From an uncultured Cloacibacillus sp. (GTDB lineage: Bacteria > Synergistota > Synergistia > Synergistales > Synergistaceae), in contig URAG01000013.1 of assembly GCA_900545755.1 (NCBI GenBank), positions 1 to 38,008 on the forward strand: DNA of 38,008 bases, given 5' to 3'. Under the pieces are notes generated by a model that saw only the letters and a list, made by a program, of their open reading frames with translations, did no database searches and had not been told where the DNA came from. Shown here in pieces: positions 8,272 to 15,991 of the stretch (within the stretch, counting starts at the first letter, position 1; every line of letters starts with the position of its first letter). The position numbers were made by a program, and so were the translations under genes.

Positions 8272-9462
8272 TTATCTTTCTTTCGCTTTGTCCTTCTCTT
8301 CCGAACGCAGCTTTTCGACGAAGCGCGCGATGCGCGTCATGGCCTCTTTGAGCTCTTCGACGGAGTAACAGTAGGAGATGCGCACGTGCTTGTCGCCGGA
8401 TTTGCCGAAGGCCGAGCCGGGGACGACGGCGACGTTCTTTGACTTCAAAAGCTTTTCGCAGAACTCGTCGGAGCTCATGCCGAATTCTGAGATGTCCGGG
8501 AAGGCGTAGAATGCCCCGTATGGCTCGAAGCATGGCAGCCCCATCTCCGAGAACGCCTCCATCAAGAAGCGGCGGCGCTGGTTGTAGGACTCAGTCATCA
8601 TCTCGGTGTCCTTGTCTCCGTTGCGCAGCGCCGATATCGCGGCGTACTGGCTCATCGTCGGCGCGGACATTATGCCGAACTGGTGTATCTTGAGCATATA
8701 CTCCATGAGCGGCGCGGGCGCGCACGCCCAGCCGAGACGCCAGCCGGTCATAGCGAAGGACTTCGAGAAACCGTTTATGACGACTGTGCGCTCATGCATG
8801 CCTGGCAGCGAAGCGATGCTGACGTGTCGCTCCTTGTAGCAGAGTTCGCTGTATATCTCGTCGGAGATGACGAGCAGGTCGTGCTTGAGTATCACGGGTA
8901 CGAGCTTTTCGAGGTCCGCGCGCTCCATTATCGCGCCCGTCGGGTTGTTCGGGTACGAGATGAGAAGCGCCTTCGTCTTCGGCGTGATCGCAGCTTCGAG
9001 CTGCTCTGGCTGGAGGCGGAACTCCGTCTCCGCGGAGAGTTCTATCGGCACTGGCACGCCGTCGGCGAGCCTTATGCACGGCTCGTAAGATACGTAGCCC
9101 GGCTCTGGATAGACGACCTCGTCGCCTGGGTTCAGCGTCGCGCGGAAAGCTATGTCTATCGCCTCGCTGCCGCCGACTGTGAGGATTATCTCGTGCTTAG
9201 GGTCGTAGACGAGGCCGTACTTGCGCAGCATGAAGCCGGCTATCTCCTCACGCAGCTCGGGCAGCCCGGAGTTCGAAGTATAGAAAGTGCGTCCCTTCTG
9301 GAGCGCGTAAATACCCTCCTCGCGGATGTGCCACGGTGTGTCGAAGTCCGGCTCGCCGACGCCGAGCGAGATGACGTCCGGTATCTCGCTCGCTATGTCG
9401 AAGAGGCGGCGTATGCCGGAAGGCTTGATTTGCTTTATCTTGTCGCAGATAAAATCTCTCAT
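8272..9462 (-). CDS. PLP-dependent class I/II aminotransferase
   Basis: Cytoplasmic fold-type I aminotransferase, 396 residues. Conserved residues: Y61/N64 region (TFYTSNSGLPELREEIA), YPNNPTG with the pyridoxal-contacting Asn at about 172, DEIYS with Asp201, the Schiff-base lysine K234 in GFSKSFAMTGWRLGW, and the carboxylate-binding Arg near residue 372 (HVRISYCYS). It resembles aspartate/alanine/aromatic aminotransferases of the MalY/PatA-like group, but the amino-donor cannot be assigned. The ATG overlaps the stop of the Lrp-type regulator gene by 4 bp, so the regulator is translated first and probably controls this enzyme. It ends before the bidirectional terminator. Confidence 0.92.
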   Translation of the reverse strand: MRDFICDKIKQIKPSGIRRLFDIASEIPDVISLGVGEPDFDTPWHIREEGIYALQKGRTFYTSNSGLPELREEIAGFMLRKYGLVYDPKHEIILTVGGSEAIDIAFRATLNPGDEVVYPEPGYVSYEPCIRLADGVPVPIELSAETEFRLQPEQLEAAITPKTKALLISYPNNPTGAIMERADLEKLVPVILKHDLLVISDEIYSELCYKERHVSIASLPGMHERTVVINGFSKSFAMTGWRLGWACAPAPLMEYMLKIHQFGIMSAPTMSQYAAISALRNGDKDTEMMTESYNQRRRFLMEAFSEMGLPCFEPYGAFYAFPDISEFGMSSDEFCEKLLKSKNVAVVPGSAFGKSGDKHVRISYCYSVEELKEAMTRIARFVEKLRSEEKDKAKER

Positions 9463-9953
9463 GGCATCATCATTACTCGCTGGTCTTTTTTCTGTTCGAC
9501 TAGAGTCGTGCCGTGATCCTTATAGCGCACGAGGACGATATGCGTCGCGGTGCTCTGCACTTCGTCCATGACCGCAAGGCGGGTCGATACGAAGTTCGCT
9601 ATTTCCTTCATCGTCGCTTTCTTGAGTATTACGGAGAAGTCGTAGGCTCCGGACATAAGATAAAGCGACTCGACCTCTGGGTACTGGTATATCTTCTCAG
9701 CGATGCTGTCGTAGCCGTGGCCGCGCTGCGGCATGACCTTCAGCTCGACGAGCGCTGAGATCTTTTCGTCGTCCGTCTTGTCCCAGTTCACGAGCGCGTG
9801 GTAGCCGCAGATGACTCGCTCCTTCTCGAGCCGTTTTATCTCGTTTTCCGTCTCTTCGAGGCCGAGACCGAGCATCACAGCGATATCTTTCGGCGTGTAT
9901 CTCGCGTTTGCTTCGAGCAGGCGGAGTATTTCTTCTCTCTTCTTGTTATCCAT
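9459..9953 (-). CDS. Lrp/AsnC-family transcriptional regulator
   Basis: Feast/famine regulator of about 164 residues. Residues 1-55 form the AsnC winged helix-turn-helix (ILRLLEANARYTPKDIAVML, then EIKRLEKERVICGY) and residues about 65-150 the RAM ligand-binding domain (ISALVELKVMPQRGHGYDSI, then LYLMSGAYDFSVIL). The start is uncertain by one codon: ATG at 9953, or TTG at 9956, which sits closer to the GGAGGG. I prefer ATG. It is translationally coupled to the aminotransferase. Such pairs usually respond to the amino acid handled by the enzyme, and autoregulation is common in this family. Confidence 0.92.
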   Translation of the reverse strand: MDNKKREEILRLLEANARYTPKDIAVMLGLGLEETENEIKRLEKERVICGYHALVNWDKTDDEKISALVELKVMPQRGHGYDSIAEKIYQYPEVESLYLMSGAYDFSVILKKATMKEIANFVSTRLAVMDEVQSTATHIVLVRYKDHGTTLVEQKKDQRVMMMP

Positions 9954-10027
9954 CAACAGATGCCCTCCGAACTTAAGCGGTATGGAAAGTAATTCTGACG
10001 CCTGAACCGCCGCGCGTCAAGCGGTTG

Positions 10028-10041
10028 AATTTTTAAAAATT
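10028..10041. promoter_or_regulatory. AT-rich perfect palindrome upstream of the Lrp-type gene
   Basis: AATTTTTAAAAATT is a perfect 14-bp palindrome 75 bp upstream of the regulator start, in an otherwise GC-rich setting. Lrp-type proteins favour AT-rich palindromic sites, so autoregulation is possible. The 160-bp gap also contains a TTGACG on the minus strand but no good -10. Confidence 0.3.
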
Positions 10042-10113
10042 TTGTCAGGTCGCGAAATTTGTCATAAAAACAGGCCGCGCCCATGGTTTCAGGCGGGCTC
10101 GTGAGTCTGTGCG

Positions 10114-11382
10114 TTATTCGGCGGCGTTGAGGCGCAGAGCCGTTTTATAGAGAAGTTCTACGGCTATGGGCAAAGCCGCCTCGTCTATGTCGAACTCTCC
10201 GTTATGGTGTCCCGCCGGAGCGTCCGAGCCGACGCAGACGTATGTTGCGAGACCGCCGCTTTTCTGAGTCTCGCGCATATACCAGCAGGCGTCGTCGCTG
10301 CCGGGCATGCGGCGGAAGAGGTCTGCCTTTGTCACGCCTGGAAGGCGTAGCGCCTCGTCCGCGACGAGCTTCGCGAGCTTTTCGTCGCTTTCGGCTGTTA
10401 TCGTCTCGCCCTGTTTTTTTATCGCGAGCTCCGTGCCGTACATCAGGGCCGCGCCTGTGAGCGCAGTTTCCGCGCGTTCGTATGCGTAGGCGGCTATTTC
10501 GTCGTTTCCTCCGCGCGTCTCGATTTTCATAAGCGCGTGCGGCGGCACGACGTTGCGTCCATCGCCGGCGTTGAGCACGCCGACGTTGACGCGCATGGCT
10601 CCGCCTGAATGCGGCGGTATAGAGTGTATCGCGAGCGCCGCTTGCGCCGCGGCGAGCAGCGCGTTGCGCCCGCGCTCGGGCTCTCCTCCTGCGTGCGCGG
10701 CGCGCCCAGTGAACTCTGCGTCGAACTTCGTCGAGCAGAGGAAGCCGCCCGTCCCGCCGCATATATGCCCTGTCGGAAGGCCGAGGCCCAAGTGCATGGC
10801 TATAAAATAATTCGCGCCGCGCGCGAGGCGCGCGAAAGCGTAGCCGCCTCGCACGCCCTCCTCGGCGGGCTGAAATATGAATCTTATCGCGCCGCGCAGA
10901 CTTTCGCGCGAATTTATAAGCATCTCTGCGAGCGCGAGGCCGACTGCCGCGTGCCCGTCGTGCCCGCACGAGTGCGAACACCCCGCGTTGACCGAGGCGA
11001 AGCCGAGCGCAGCGGGGCGGTGCGAAGGTCCCGTGCTTTCAGTGGTCTCGACGCAGTCTATGTCGAAGCGCATGGCTGTCAGCGGCGCGCCCTCTCCGAG
11101 CTCCGCGCAGAGCCCCGTGTACTCGCCTATGCGCGAGAGCGTCTCCGCCGGCGCGCCTTGCTCGAGCGCGCGCCGCTTTTCCGCCTTCACGTCGACGTCG
11201 CGCCCCATTACGTGGGACGGCTCTACAAATTCGTCCGCGAAACGCACATTCCAGCCAAGCCGCTCAAGAACGTCCGCGCATACAGCCGTCGTGCGGAACT
11301 CCGCCCAGCCGCGCTCGGGGTGCTTGTGGAAGTCGCGGCGGCGCGCCGTCGTTTCGTCTATAATTTTTTGCGGGATCGACAC
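10114..11382 (-). CDS. M20-family amidohydrolase (AbgA-like)
   Basis: Cytoplasmic metal-dependent amidohydrolase of the M20 peptidase family, about 422 residues, closest in layout to p-aminobenzoyl-glutamate hydrolase subunit A. It opens with ARRRDFHKHPERGWAEFRT, has the metal motif SCGHDGHAAVG, the catalytic pair in QPAEEGVRGG, an inserted dimerisation domain (about residues 195-310) and a C-terminal GSDAPAGHHNGEFDID metal ligand segment. The GTG at 11382 overlaps the last base of the preceding stop codon and is preferred. A GTG at 11403 is an alternative lying inside the upstream gene. Substrates in this family include N-acyl amino acids, folate breakdown products and indole conjugates, and none can be chosen here. 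Confidence 0.88.
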   Translation of the reverse strand: MSIPQKIIDETTARRRDFHKHPERGWAEFRTTAVCADVLERLGWNVRFADEFVEPSHVMGRDVDVKAEKRRALEQGAPAETLSRIGEYTGLCAELGEGAPLTAMRFDIDCVETTESTGPSHRPAALGFASVNAGCSHSCGHDGHAAVGLALAEMLINSRESLRGAIRFIFQPAEEGVRGGYAFARLARGANYFIAMHLGLGLPTGHICGGTGGFLCSTKFDAEFTGRAAHAGGEPERGRNALLAAAQAALAIHSIPPHSGGAMRVNVGVLNAGDGRNVVPPHALMKIETRGGNDEIAAYAYERAETALTGAALMYGTELAIKKQGETITAESDEKLAKLVADEALRLPGVTKADLFRRMPGSDDACWYMRETQKSGGLATYVCVGSDAPAGHHNGEFDIDEAALPIAVELLYKTALRLNAAE

Positions 11383-11732
11383 TATTTGAGCGCCTCGCCC
11401 CACTCGGCCTCTTTGAAGCCTGTCAGAACGCGGTTCTCCGTCACGAGGATGGGGCGCTTGACGAGCATCCCGTCCGTCGCGAGCAGCTCTATCTGCTCGT
11501 CTTCCGTCATCGACGGCAGTTTGTCCTTGAGCCCGAGGTTTTTATATGAGTTGCCGCTCGTGTTGAAGAATTTCTTTAGCGGCAGGCCGGAGCGCGCAAT
11601 CCATTCGCGGAGTTCAGCGGCGGTGGGATTGTCCGTTTTAATGTCCCGCTCTTCATATTTGAAGCCGTGATCGTCCAGCCATTTCTTGGCCTTTTGACAC
11701 GTCGTACATTTTGGATAGCAGATCAGAAGCAT
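11382..11732 (-). CDS. ArsC/Spx-family thioredoxin-fold protein
   Basis: Small protein of 116 residues with the ArsC/Spx fold. The N-terminus reads MLLICYPKCTTCQKAKKWLD, giving a CTTC redox motif at residues 9-12, and the C-terminal half has LLATDGMLVKRPIL, the ArsC-family RP motif. It is most like the YffB/YusI/MgsR group called arsenate reductase-related. A true arsenate reductase role is not established by sequence. ATG at 11732 with AAGGAGG 8 bases upstream. Its stop shares one base with the start of the M20 gene, and it follows the Eis-like gene by 21 bp, so all three are probably one operon. Confidence 0.88.
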   Translation of the reverse strand: MLLICYPKCTTCQKAKKWLDDHGFKYEERDIKTDNPTAAELREWIARSGLPLKKFFNTSGNSYKNLGLKDKLPSMTEDEQIELLATDGMLVKRPILVTENRVLTGFKEAEWGEALK

Positions 11733-11753
11733 AGGAAAATTCCTCCTTAATAT

Positions 11754-12962
11754 TTAGAAGTAATCGGAGATGTACGGCGTCTGCTGTTCGATGGCGTCCT
11801 CGAGCATATCTATGACTTCGCCGTTCGAGCGTATGCGCCCGATCTTCGAGAGATAGTCAGGGCGCTTGTAGCCCATCAGCATCGTCGTCATAGTCTGTAT
11901 GTTTATCTCATCGGCGCACTGTTCCGGTATGCGCTCGGCGCGCCCGACGCCCTCCTTAGATATCGAAAGGCGGAAGCCGCCCTGGTTGCATTCCATAATC
12001 GGGTCCGAGAGAGTGAACTTCCACTCGCGGTCAACGATGTCGGCTTTAAATGGGTAGTCCGCGATGAAGGACTGGAAGTCGACGATGCGCGCCATGTAGT
12101 ATGGCGAGATCGTCTCCGTTATGCTCGCGTCCTCGAGCAAAAATGCGAGCGGCTCGTCCGTGTAGGTGTCGCCCTTCACCTGGTCGATCATAGAGAAGTG
12201 CGCCGAGACGAAATTCCATAGCCCGGCGCGCGCGTCCTCGTTGTTGAAAATCATGTCCTTGATGTGGAAAATCTCGTTCGCTATCCAGTATATGACGTAG
12301 CCGTCCGGCTCGTTGTGTTCGTTATAGTAGACCGCCGCCATTATGTCGTCTGGATCCCATAGCCAGTATTCGTTCCACGCAAGTTCGTCGCGCAGCACCG
12401 CGCCGTGCGTGCGCATCGCGTAACGCTCGTAGGTCTCCTTGAGCTCAGGACCGTCCGTCTTGACGCGGCGGACGTCGCCGGCTACCTGGCGGCTCTTCGG
12501 AAGCTGGTAGTCCTCTATCTCGTATGAAATCTTGTCGGAGATTATCTCCCAGCCCTTGCGCCTGTAATATGGTATGGAATAGGGGTAAAGGTACGAAATG
12601 TACTGCCCGCGCTTTTTCATGTTTTTAAGCGCCTGTTCGAGCAGCTTGTGCATGAGCCCCATGTTCGAGTACTCGGGGTAGGTTCCGACGCCAGTCAGGC
12701 CGCCCATCTTGTAAGTTTTGTCGAATACGCGCACCTGCATCGGATAGACCGCAGCCTGCGATACGAGCATGTCGTTGTCGAACCAGCCTATTACGTCGGC
12801 CTTCTTCATCGTCGGGAACTTCGCGTGGATGATTTCCTTCTCCTGCCAGCCGACGGAGTGCAGCTCCTGGTCCGTCACCTGAAAGACATAGCGGAGCAAC
12901 GCGTTGTACTGCTCCATGTACTCGCTTCCGACCGGCTTCATCTTCAAATTTTTCTTATTCAT
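11754..12962 (-). CDS. Eis-like GNAT N-acetyltransferase
   Basis: Protein of 402 residues with the three-part Eis layout: an N-terminal GNAT domain (about 1-150) with the acetyl-CoA loop around GVGTYPEYSNMGLMHKLLEQ, a second GNAT-like region (about 160-285, SYEIEDYQLPKSRQVAGDVR onward) and a C-terminal SCP2-like domain (about 295-400, ending SDYF with a free carboxylate as in Eis enzymes). Eis proteins acetylate amines including aminoglycosides and peptides, and the native substrate here is unknown. ATG at 12962 is preceded by AAAGAGG. A TATAAT box lies at 13026-13021 but its -35 is weak. Confidence 0.87.
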   Translation of the reverse strand: MNKKNLKMKPVGSEYMEQYNALLRYVFQVTDQELHSVGWQEKEIIHAKFPTMKKADVIGWFDNDMLVSQAAVYPMQVRVFDKTYKMGGLTGVGTYPEYSNMGLMHKLLEQALKNMKKRGQYISYLYPYSIPYYRRKGWEIISDKISYEIEDYQLPKSRQVAGDVRRVKTDGPELKETYERYAMRTHGAVLRDELAWNEYWLWDPDDIMAAVYYNEHNEPDGYVIYWIANEIFHIKDMIFNNEDARAGLWNFVSAHFSMIDQVKGDTYTDEPLAFLLEDASITETISPYYMARIVDFQSFIADYPFKADIVDREWKFTLSDPIMECNQGGFRLSISKEGVGRAERIPEQCADEINIQTMTTMLMGYKRPDYLSKIGRIRSNGEVIDMLEDAIEQQTPYISDYF

Positions 12963-13052
12963 GACACGCCTCTTTCCGCGCGGTTTTCTGTCAAACGTCC
13001 TGGCTTTTCATACTTTTAGCATTATACACGTTCGTCCACCGCCGCGCAGAAT

Positions 13053-13078
13053 AAAAAATCCGGCCCGAAGGCCGGATT
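13053..13078 (-). terminator. Intrinsic terminator of the mrp gene
   Basis: AATCCGGCC (13057-13065) and GGCCGGATT (13070-13078) form a 9-bp stem with loop CGAA. In minus-strand reading it follows the mrp stop and is trailed by six T residues (13058-13053). Confidence 0.85.
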
Positions 13079-13089
13079 CACATTTTTCG

Positions 13090-13923
13090 CTATTTGTCGA
13101 GCGCTTCTAGCTTTTCGATCGCCTTGTCAAGGAAGTCCGCGGAGTAGTATTCAATGTTGCCCGCGTCGCATAGGGCTGCGAGCTCCGGCGCTATTGGGAT
13201 CTCTCCGAGGAAGTCGAGGCCGTACTTCGCCGCCGTCTCCTTCGTGCGCCCTTCGCCGAATATTTTGATTTTCTTACCGCAGTCCGGGCACTGGACGTAG
13301 CTCATGTTCTCGATGACTCCGATGATCGGTATGTTCATCTCTTTCGCCATGCGCAGCGCCTTCTCAACGATGAGCGAGACGAGCTCCTGCGGCGAGGCGA
13401 CTATTATGATGCCGTCGACTGGAAGCGACTGGAACACCGTCAGCGGCACGTCGCCCGTTCCCGGCGGCATATCGACGAAAAGATAATCCTCATAGCTCCA
13501 TATTACGTCGCTCCAGAACTGCTTGACGACCTCCGCGATCGCTGGCCCGCGCCAGATGACGGGCGTCGCCTTGTCCTCCATCAGGAGGTTGACCGACATT
13601 ATGTCGATGCCGCCCTTTGTCCGGCAGGGCAGTATGCCGGACTCGTTCGCCACGGCTAGCGCGTCGACGCCGAACATCTTCGGTATCGACGGCCCCGTTA
13701 TGTCTGCGTCGAGGATTCCGCACTGGCGTCCCTTCTTTTGCATCGCGGAAGCGAGCAGTGAGGTGACGAGCGATTTTCCGACGCCGCCCTTGCCGCTGAC
13801 AATGCCGATGACTTTCTTAACGTCGCTCAGAGCGTTCGCCGCGACGCGGAAATCAGGCTTGCCAGCCTCGGAGCATTTCTGCTGGCAGCTTCCGCAGTCA
13901 TGCGAACAGTTTTCCTGTGCCAT
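13090..13923 (-). CDS. mrp: Mrp/NBP35-type Fe-S carrier P-loop ATPase
   Basis: Fe-S cluster carrier ATPase of the Mrp/ApbC/NBP35 family, 277 residues. An N-terminal Cys-rich segment (CSHDCGSCQQKC) resembles the ferredoxin-like motif of NBP35. The deviant Walker A is GKGGVGKS (GIVSGKGGVGKSLVTSLLA), followed by DADITGPSIPKMFG, the Walker B DMPPGTGD and the paired cysteines YVQCPDCGKK that bind the bridging cluster. ATG at 13923 was chosen because AGGAG lies 9 bases upstream. The in-frame ATG at 13932 abuts that site. A strong promoter and terminator bracket it, so it is probably a single-gene unit. It may serve the Fe-S assembly operon found 5 kb away. Confidence 0.93.
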   Translation of the reverse strand: MAQENCSHDCGSCQQKCSEAGKPDFRVAANALSDVKKVIGIVSGKGGVGKSLVTSLLASAMQKKGRQCGILDADITGPSIPKMFGVDALAVANESGILPCRTKGGIDIMSVNLLMEDKATPVIWRGPAIAEVVKQFWSDVIWSYEDYLFVDMPPGTGDVPLTVFQSLPVDGIIIVASPQELVSLIVEKALRMAKEMNIPIIGVIENMSYVQCPDCGKKIKIFGEGRTKETAAKYGLDFLGEIPIAPELAALCDAGNIEYYSADFLDKAIEKLEALDK

Positions 13924-13994
13924 TAAGCGCATCTCCTTTTATATAAATTTGAACGGGCGCCCTTCCTCAAGCGCCCCGCCTGCGTCATGAGTGA

Positions 13995-14023
13995 ATATTA
14001 GCCGCCGCGCGCAAGGATGTCAA
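13995..14023 (-). promoter_or_regulatory. Promoter of mrp
   Basis: On the minus strand TTGACA (14023-14018), a 17-base spacer and TAATAT (14000-13995) form a near-consensus sigma-70 promoter 72 bp before the mrp start. Confidence 0.75.
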
Positions 14024-14054
14024 ATATAGTCAGAGGCCGCGCGCAGCGTCGCCG

Positions 14055-14579
14055 TTATAGAGCGTACTCGTATAGCAGAAAATCAGTCAGCCCGGTGTCT
14101 TCGTAGAAGAGCTTCACGCGCGATACGAAGCGGAAGCCCTCGGACTCGTATAGCTTTACTGCGGGAAGGTTGCCGTCGAGCACGTCAAGGCGCAGGGCTT
14201 TGCCTCCGAGGCCGCGCGCAACGTCCTTAGCCGCCGCTACGAGCCCGCGTGCAAAGCCGCGCCCGTGATGCGAGGGCAGCACGCCGAGCGCATGTATCAC
14301 GGAAAATTCTCCGCGCGCCGCGTTCACGCCCCATGGCGCTCCTTCGTATCCTTCCGTGCCCTCGCCGTTTACCGACATCGCCCCTACTATTTCACCGCTG
14401 AGCAGACCGACATAGAGCTCGCCGCGTTCTATTGACGAGCGAATAAAACCGTCGGAGGGATAAACGAACTTCTCCCAGCGCGGGTGAAATTCCGAGCCCT
14501 CCATCATATCTATGAGTTCATGGTAAAAGCCGCGGACCTTCTCAAATTCGTCCGCGTGCGCCGCGCGTATAACGAGCAC
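14055..14579 (-). CDS. GNAT-family acetyltransferase
   Basis: Single-domain GNAT acetyltransferase of 174 residues from the GTG at 14579, chosen because GGAGG lies 7 bases upstream. Upstream in-frame codons would place that site inside the gene. Acetyl-CoA motif A is visible as VIHALGVLPSHHGRGFARGLVAAA (HHGRGFA carries the pyrophosphate loop), and motif B as LYESEGFRFVSR. The closest general resemblance is to RimI-like acetyltransferases, with no substrate assignable. A TATAAT-like box sits at 14618-14613. It shows no operon link to its neighbours. Confidence 0.83.
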   Translation of the reverse strand: MLVIRAAHADEFEKVRGFYHELIDMMEGSEFHPRWEKFVYPSDGFIRSSIERGELYVGLLSGEIVGAMSVNGEGTEGYEGAPWGVNAARGEFSVIHALGVLPSHHGRGFARGLVAAAKDVARGLGGKALRLDVLDGNLPAVKLYESEGFRFVSRVKLFYEDTGLTDFLLYEYAL

Positions 14580-14645
14580 AGCATCCACCTCCAGCTTCAA
14601 GCAGTCCTTTATATTATAGTGCCTGGAAGCGGCCGGCAGGATATA

Positions 14646-14678
14646 AAAAAGGCCGCGTCTGAAATACGCGGCCTTTTT
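14646..14678. terminator. Terminator after the molbindin gene
   Basis: A 13-bp stem, AAAAAGGCCGCGT (14646-14658) with ACGCGGCCTTTTT (14666-14678) and a 7-base loop, lies just downstream of the tandem Mop gene on the minus strand, with A/T flanks that work in both directions. Confidence 0.85.
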
Positions 14679-14705
14679 ACTTTGCTGACTGCGCGCAGCC
14701 TGCTG

Positions 14706-15137
14706 TTAGGCTTTAACGCCGACCATGATGTCGGAGGCTTTGATGACGGCGCGGACTTCTTTGCCTGAGGCGAGGCCGAGGCGCTTGGCGCTCGACATGG
14801 TGATGATGGAGGTGATTTTCTCTCCGCCAGCGAGCGTGACGTCCACTTCACAGTTTACCGCACCGTCCTTGACGGCGTCGACGGTGCCCTTAAGCTGGTT
14901 GCGGGCCGAGAGTTTAAGGCCGCCGTCGTCAAGGTCGCCTATCATCACGTTCGTCGCCTTGATGACCGCGTAGGCCTCCGCCCCTTCCTTGAGGCCGAGG
15001 TTCTCGCAGCTCGTCTCGGTGATTATAGAGGTTAGCATGGTCCCGTCCGCAAGGCGGAGGGATACTTCGTCGTTTACCGCGCCTTTTTTGACGGCGGCTA
15101 CCGTAGCTTTAAGCTGGTTGCGTGCACTGAGATTCAT
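14706..15137 (-). CDS. Tandem Mop-domain molbindin
   Basis: Small molybdate- or tungstate-binding protein of 143 residues made of two Mop/TOBE domains: residues 1-67 (LSARNQLKATVAAVKKGAVN to AVIKATNVMIG) and 75-141 (LSARNQLKGTVDAVKDGAVN to AVIKASDIMVG). The repeats are strongly alike, as in di-domain molbindins of Clostridia and other anaerobes that buffer oxyanion in the cytoplasm. ATG at 15137 follows AAGGAG. It has its own promoter and terminator. No molybdate transporter or ModE is seen nearby. Confidence 0.93.
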   Translation of the reverse strand: MNLSARNQLKATVAAVKKGAVNDEVSLRLADGTMLTSIITETSCENLGLKEGAEAYAVIKATNVMIGDLDDGGLKLSARNQLKGTVDAVKDGAVNCEVDVTLAGGEKITSIITMSSAKRLGLASGKEVRAVIKASDIMVGVKA

Positions 15138-15178
15138 TAAAAATTTCTCCTTCTCTTTCTTAAAATTTCATCTTGTAT

Positions 15179-15208
15179 ATCATATGCATTTCAATGTGTC
15201 TAAGTCAA
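15179..15208 (-). promoter_or_regulatory. Promoter of the molbindin gene
   Basis: Minus-strand TTGACT (15208-15203), an 18-base spacer and TATGAT (15184-15179) form a good promoter 41 bp before the start codon. Confidence 0.65.
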
Positions 15209-15252
15209 GTTTTGCGCCGTAAAAACGAGATGTGTTTCGTAAATGTCCGTTT

Positions 15253-15843
15253 TTACTTCGCGGCGGGCTGTTCTTCGAGAGCCTTTATGCGAAGCGGGTA
15301 TTCTTTGGCAGCGAGGCATGTTTCTGGCTGTGGTTCTTCGCTGAGGGCTCTGAGCGCCTTGAGCGCCGCCTGCGCGCTTGTGTGGCGTATCGCGAAGGCT
15401 TCGGCCTCGGCCGAGGCTTCGCAGAGCTCGCCCGCTTCGACAGCCTTCTCGCGCGCCGTGCGGATGTGGTTCATCGTCTCGCCGGTGGTCAGCGCGTAAT
15501 GGACGAGGCCGAGCTCGTACCAGAGCGAGTACATCGTTTCGGGGTTCAGCGCCTGTATGCCGGCGTATGTGTCTGCGTCGACATAGATGCTGTTTATGTA
15601 GGTCTTGCCTCGCACCTCTTGCGTTGCGAAGGTGTTCATCTCCTCGTCGGAGAGCCCCAGCCCCCACGGGCGCAGGCATGTGGTCATGTGCGCGTCGCCG
15701 GACTGGCGCAGTATCTCGCCGTTGAGGCGCACGAAGGCCGCTATCTTCGCGGTGCGTATCTCTATCGCGCCGGCGACGGCCTGGTTAAGTTTTATCTGCG
15801 TTACGGGAATGTGTGAAAGTTTGAGTGTGTAGATCTTGCTCAT
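15253..15843 (-). CDS. Unrecognised 196-residue protein
   Basis: I do not recognise a family. The product has no signal peptide or membrane helix and looks cytoplasmic, mixed alpha/beta at the start (MSKIYTLKLSHIPVTQIKLN) and almost wholly helical after residue 110, with Ala/Glu-rich helices. The central part has ATQEVRGKTYINSIYVDADTY. ATG at 15843 is preferred to the in-frame ATG at 15852 because AAGGA lies 8 bases upstream of the former and overlaps the latter. It has its own promoter and is a single-gene unit. GC-rich coding bias like its neighbours supports a real gene. Confidence 0.75.
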   Translation of the reverse strand: MSKIYTLKLSHIPVTQIKLNQAVAGAIEIRTAKIAAFVRLNGEILRQSGDAHMTTCLRPWGLGLSDEEMNTFATQEVRGKTYINSIYVDADTYAGIQALNPETMYSLWYELGLVHYALTTGETMNHIRTAREKAVEAGELCEASAEAEAFAIRHTSAQAALKALRALSEEPQPETCLAAKEYPLRIKALEEQPAAK

Positions 15844-15879
15844 GATGCCCATCCTTATGTAAAAATCAAACAGCGGTAG

Positions 15880-15907
15880 ATTATAGCAAAAATTTCGCGT
15901 CAGTAAA
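15880..15907 (-). promoter_or_regulatory. Promoter of the 196-residue protein gene
   Basis: Minus-strand TTTACT (15907-15902), a 16-base spacer and consensus TATAAT (15885-15880), 37 bp before the start. Confidence 0.55.
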
Positions 15908-15909
15908 GC

Positions 15910-15968
15910 GCGCCGCAGGTGCTGCGGCGCGGCGCGAAAAACGGCGCGGCTTCGCGTGCCGCGCCGTT
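15910..15968 (-). terminator. Terminator of the P1B ATPase gene (two hairpins)
   Basis: Reading the minus strand after the ATPase stop, an 11-bp stem (15968-15958 with 15950-15940) is followed by a T run. A second 9-bp hairpin (15930-15922 with 15918-15910) follows. The first is the likely terminator and the second may reinforce it. Confidence 0.75.
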
Positions 15969-15991
15969 CCGTTTCTTTTTAGTCTTCCGCG

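Noticed and set aside
10609..11670. 353-codon plus-strand frame opposite the M20 and ArsC-like genes
   Set aside because: It spans two well-supported minus-strand genes and its translation is compositionally odd (Arg/Ala-rich). Shadow.
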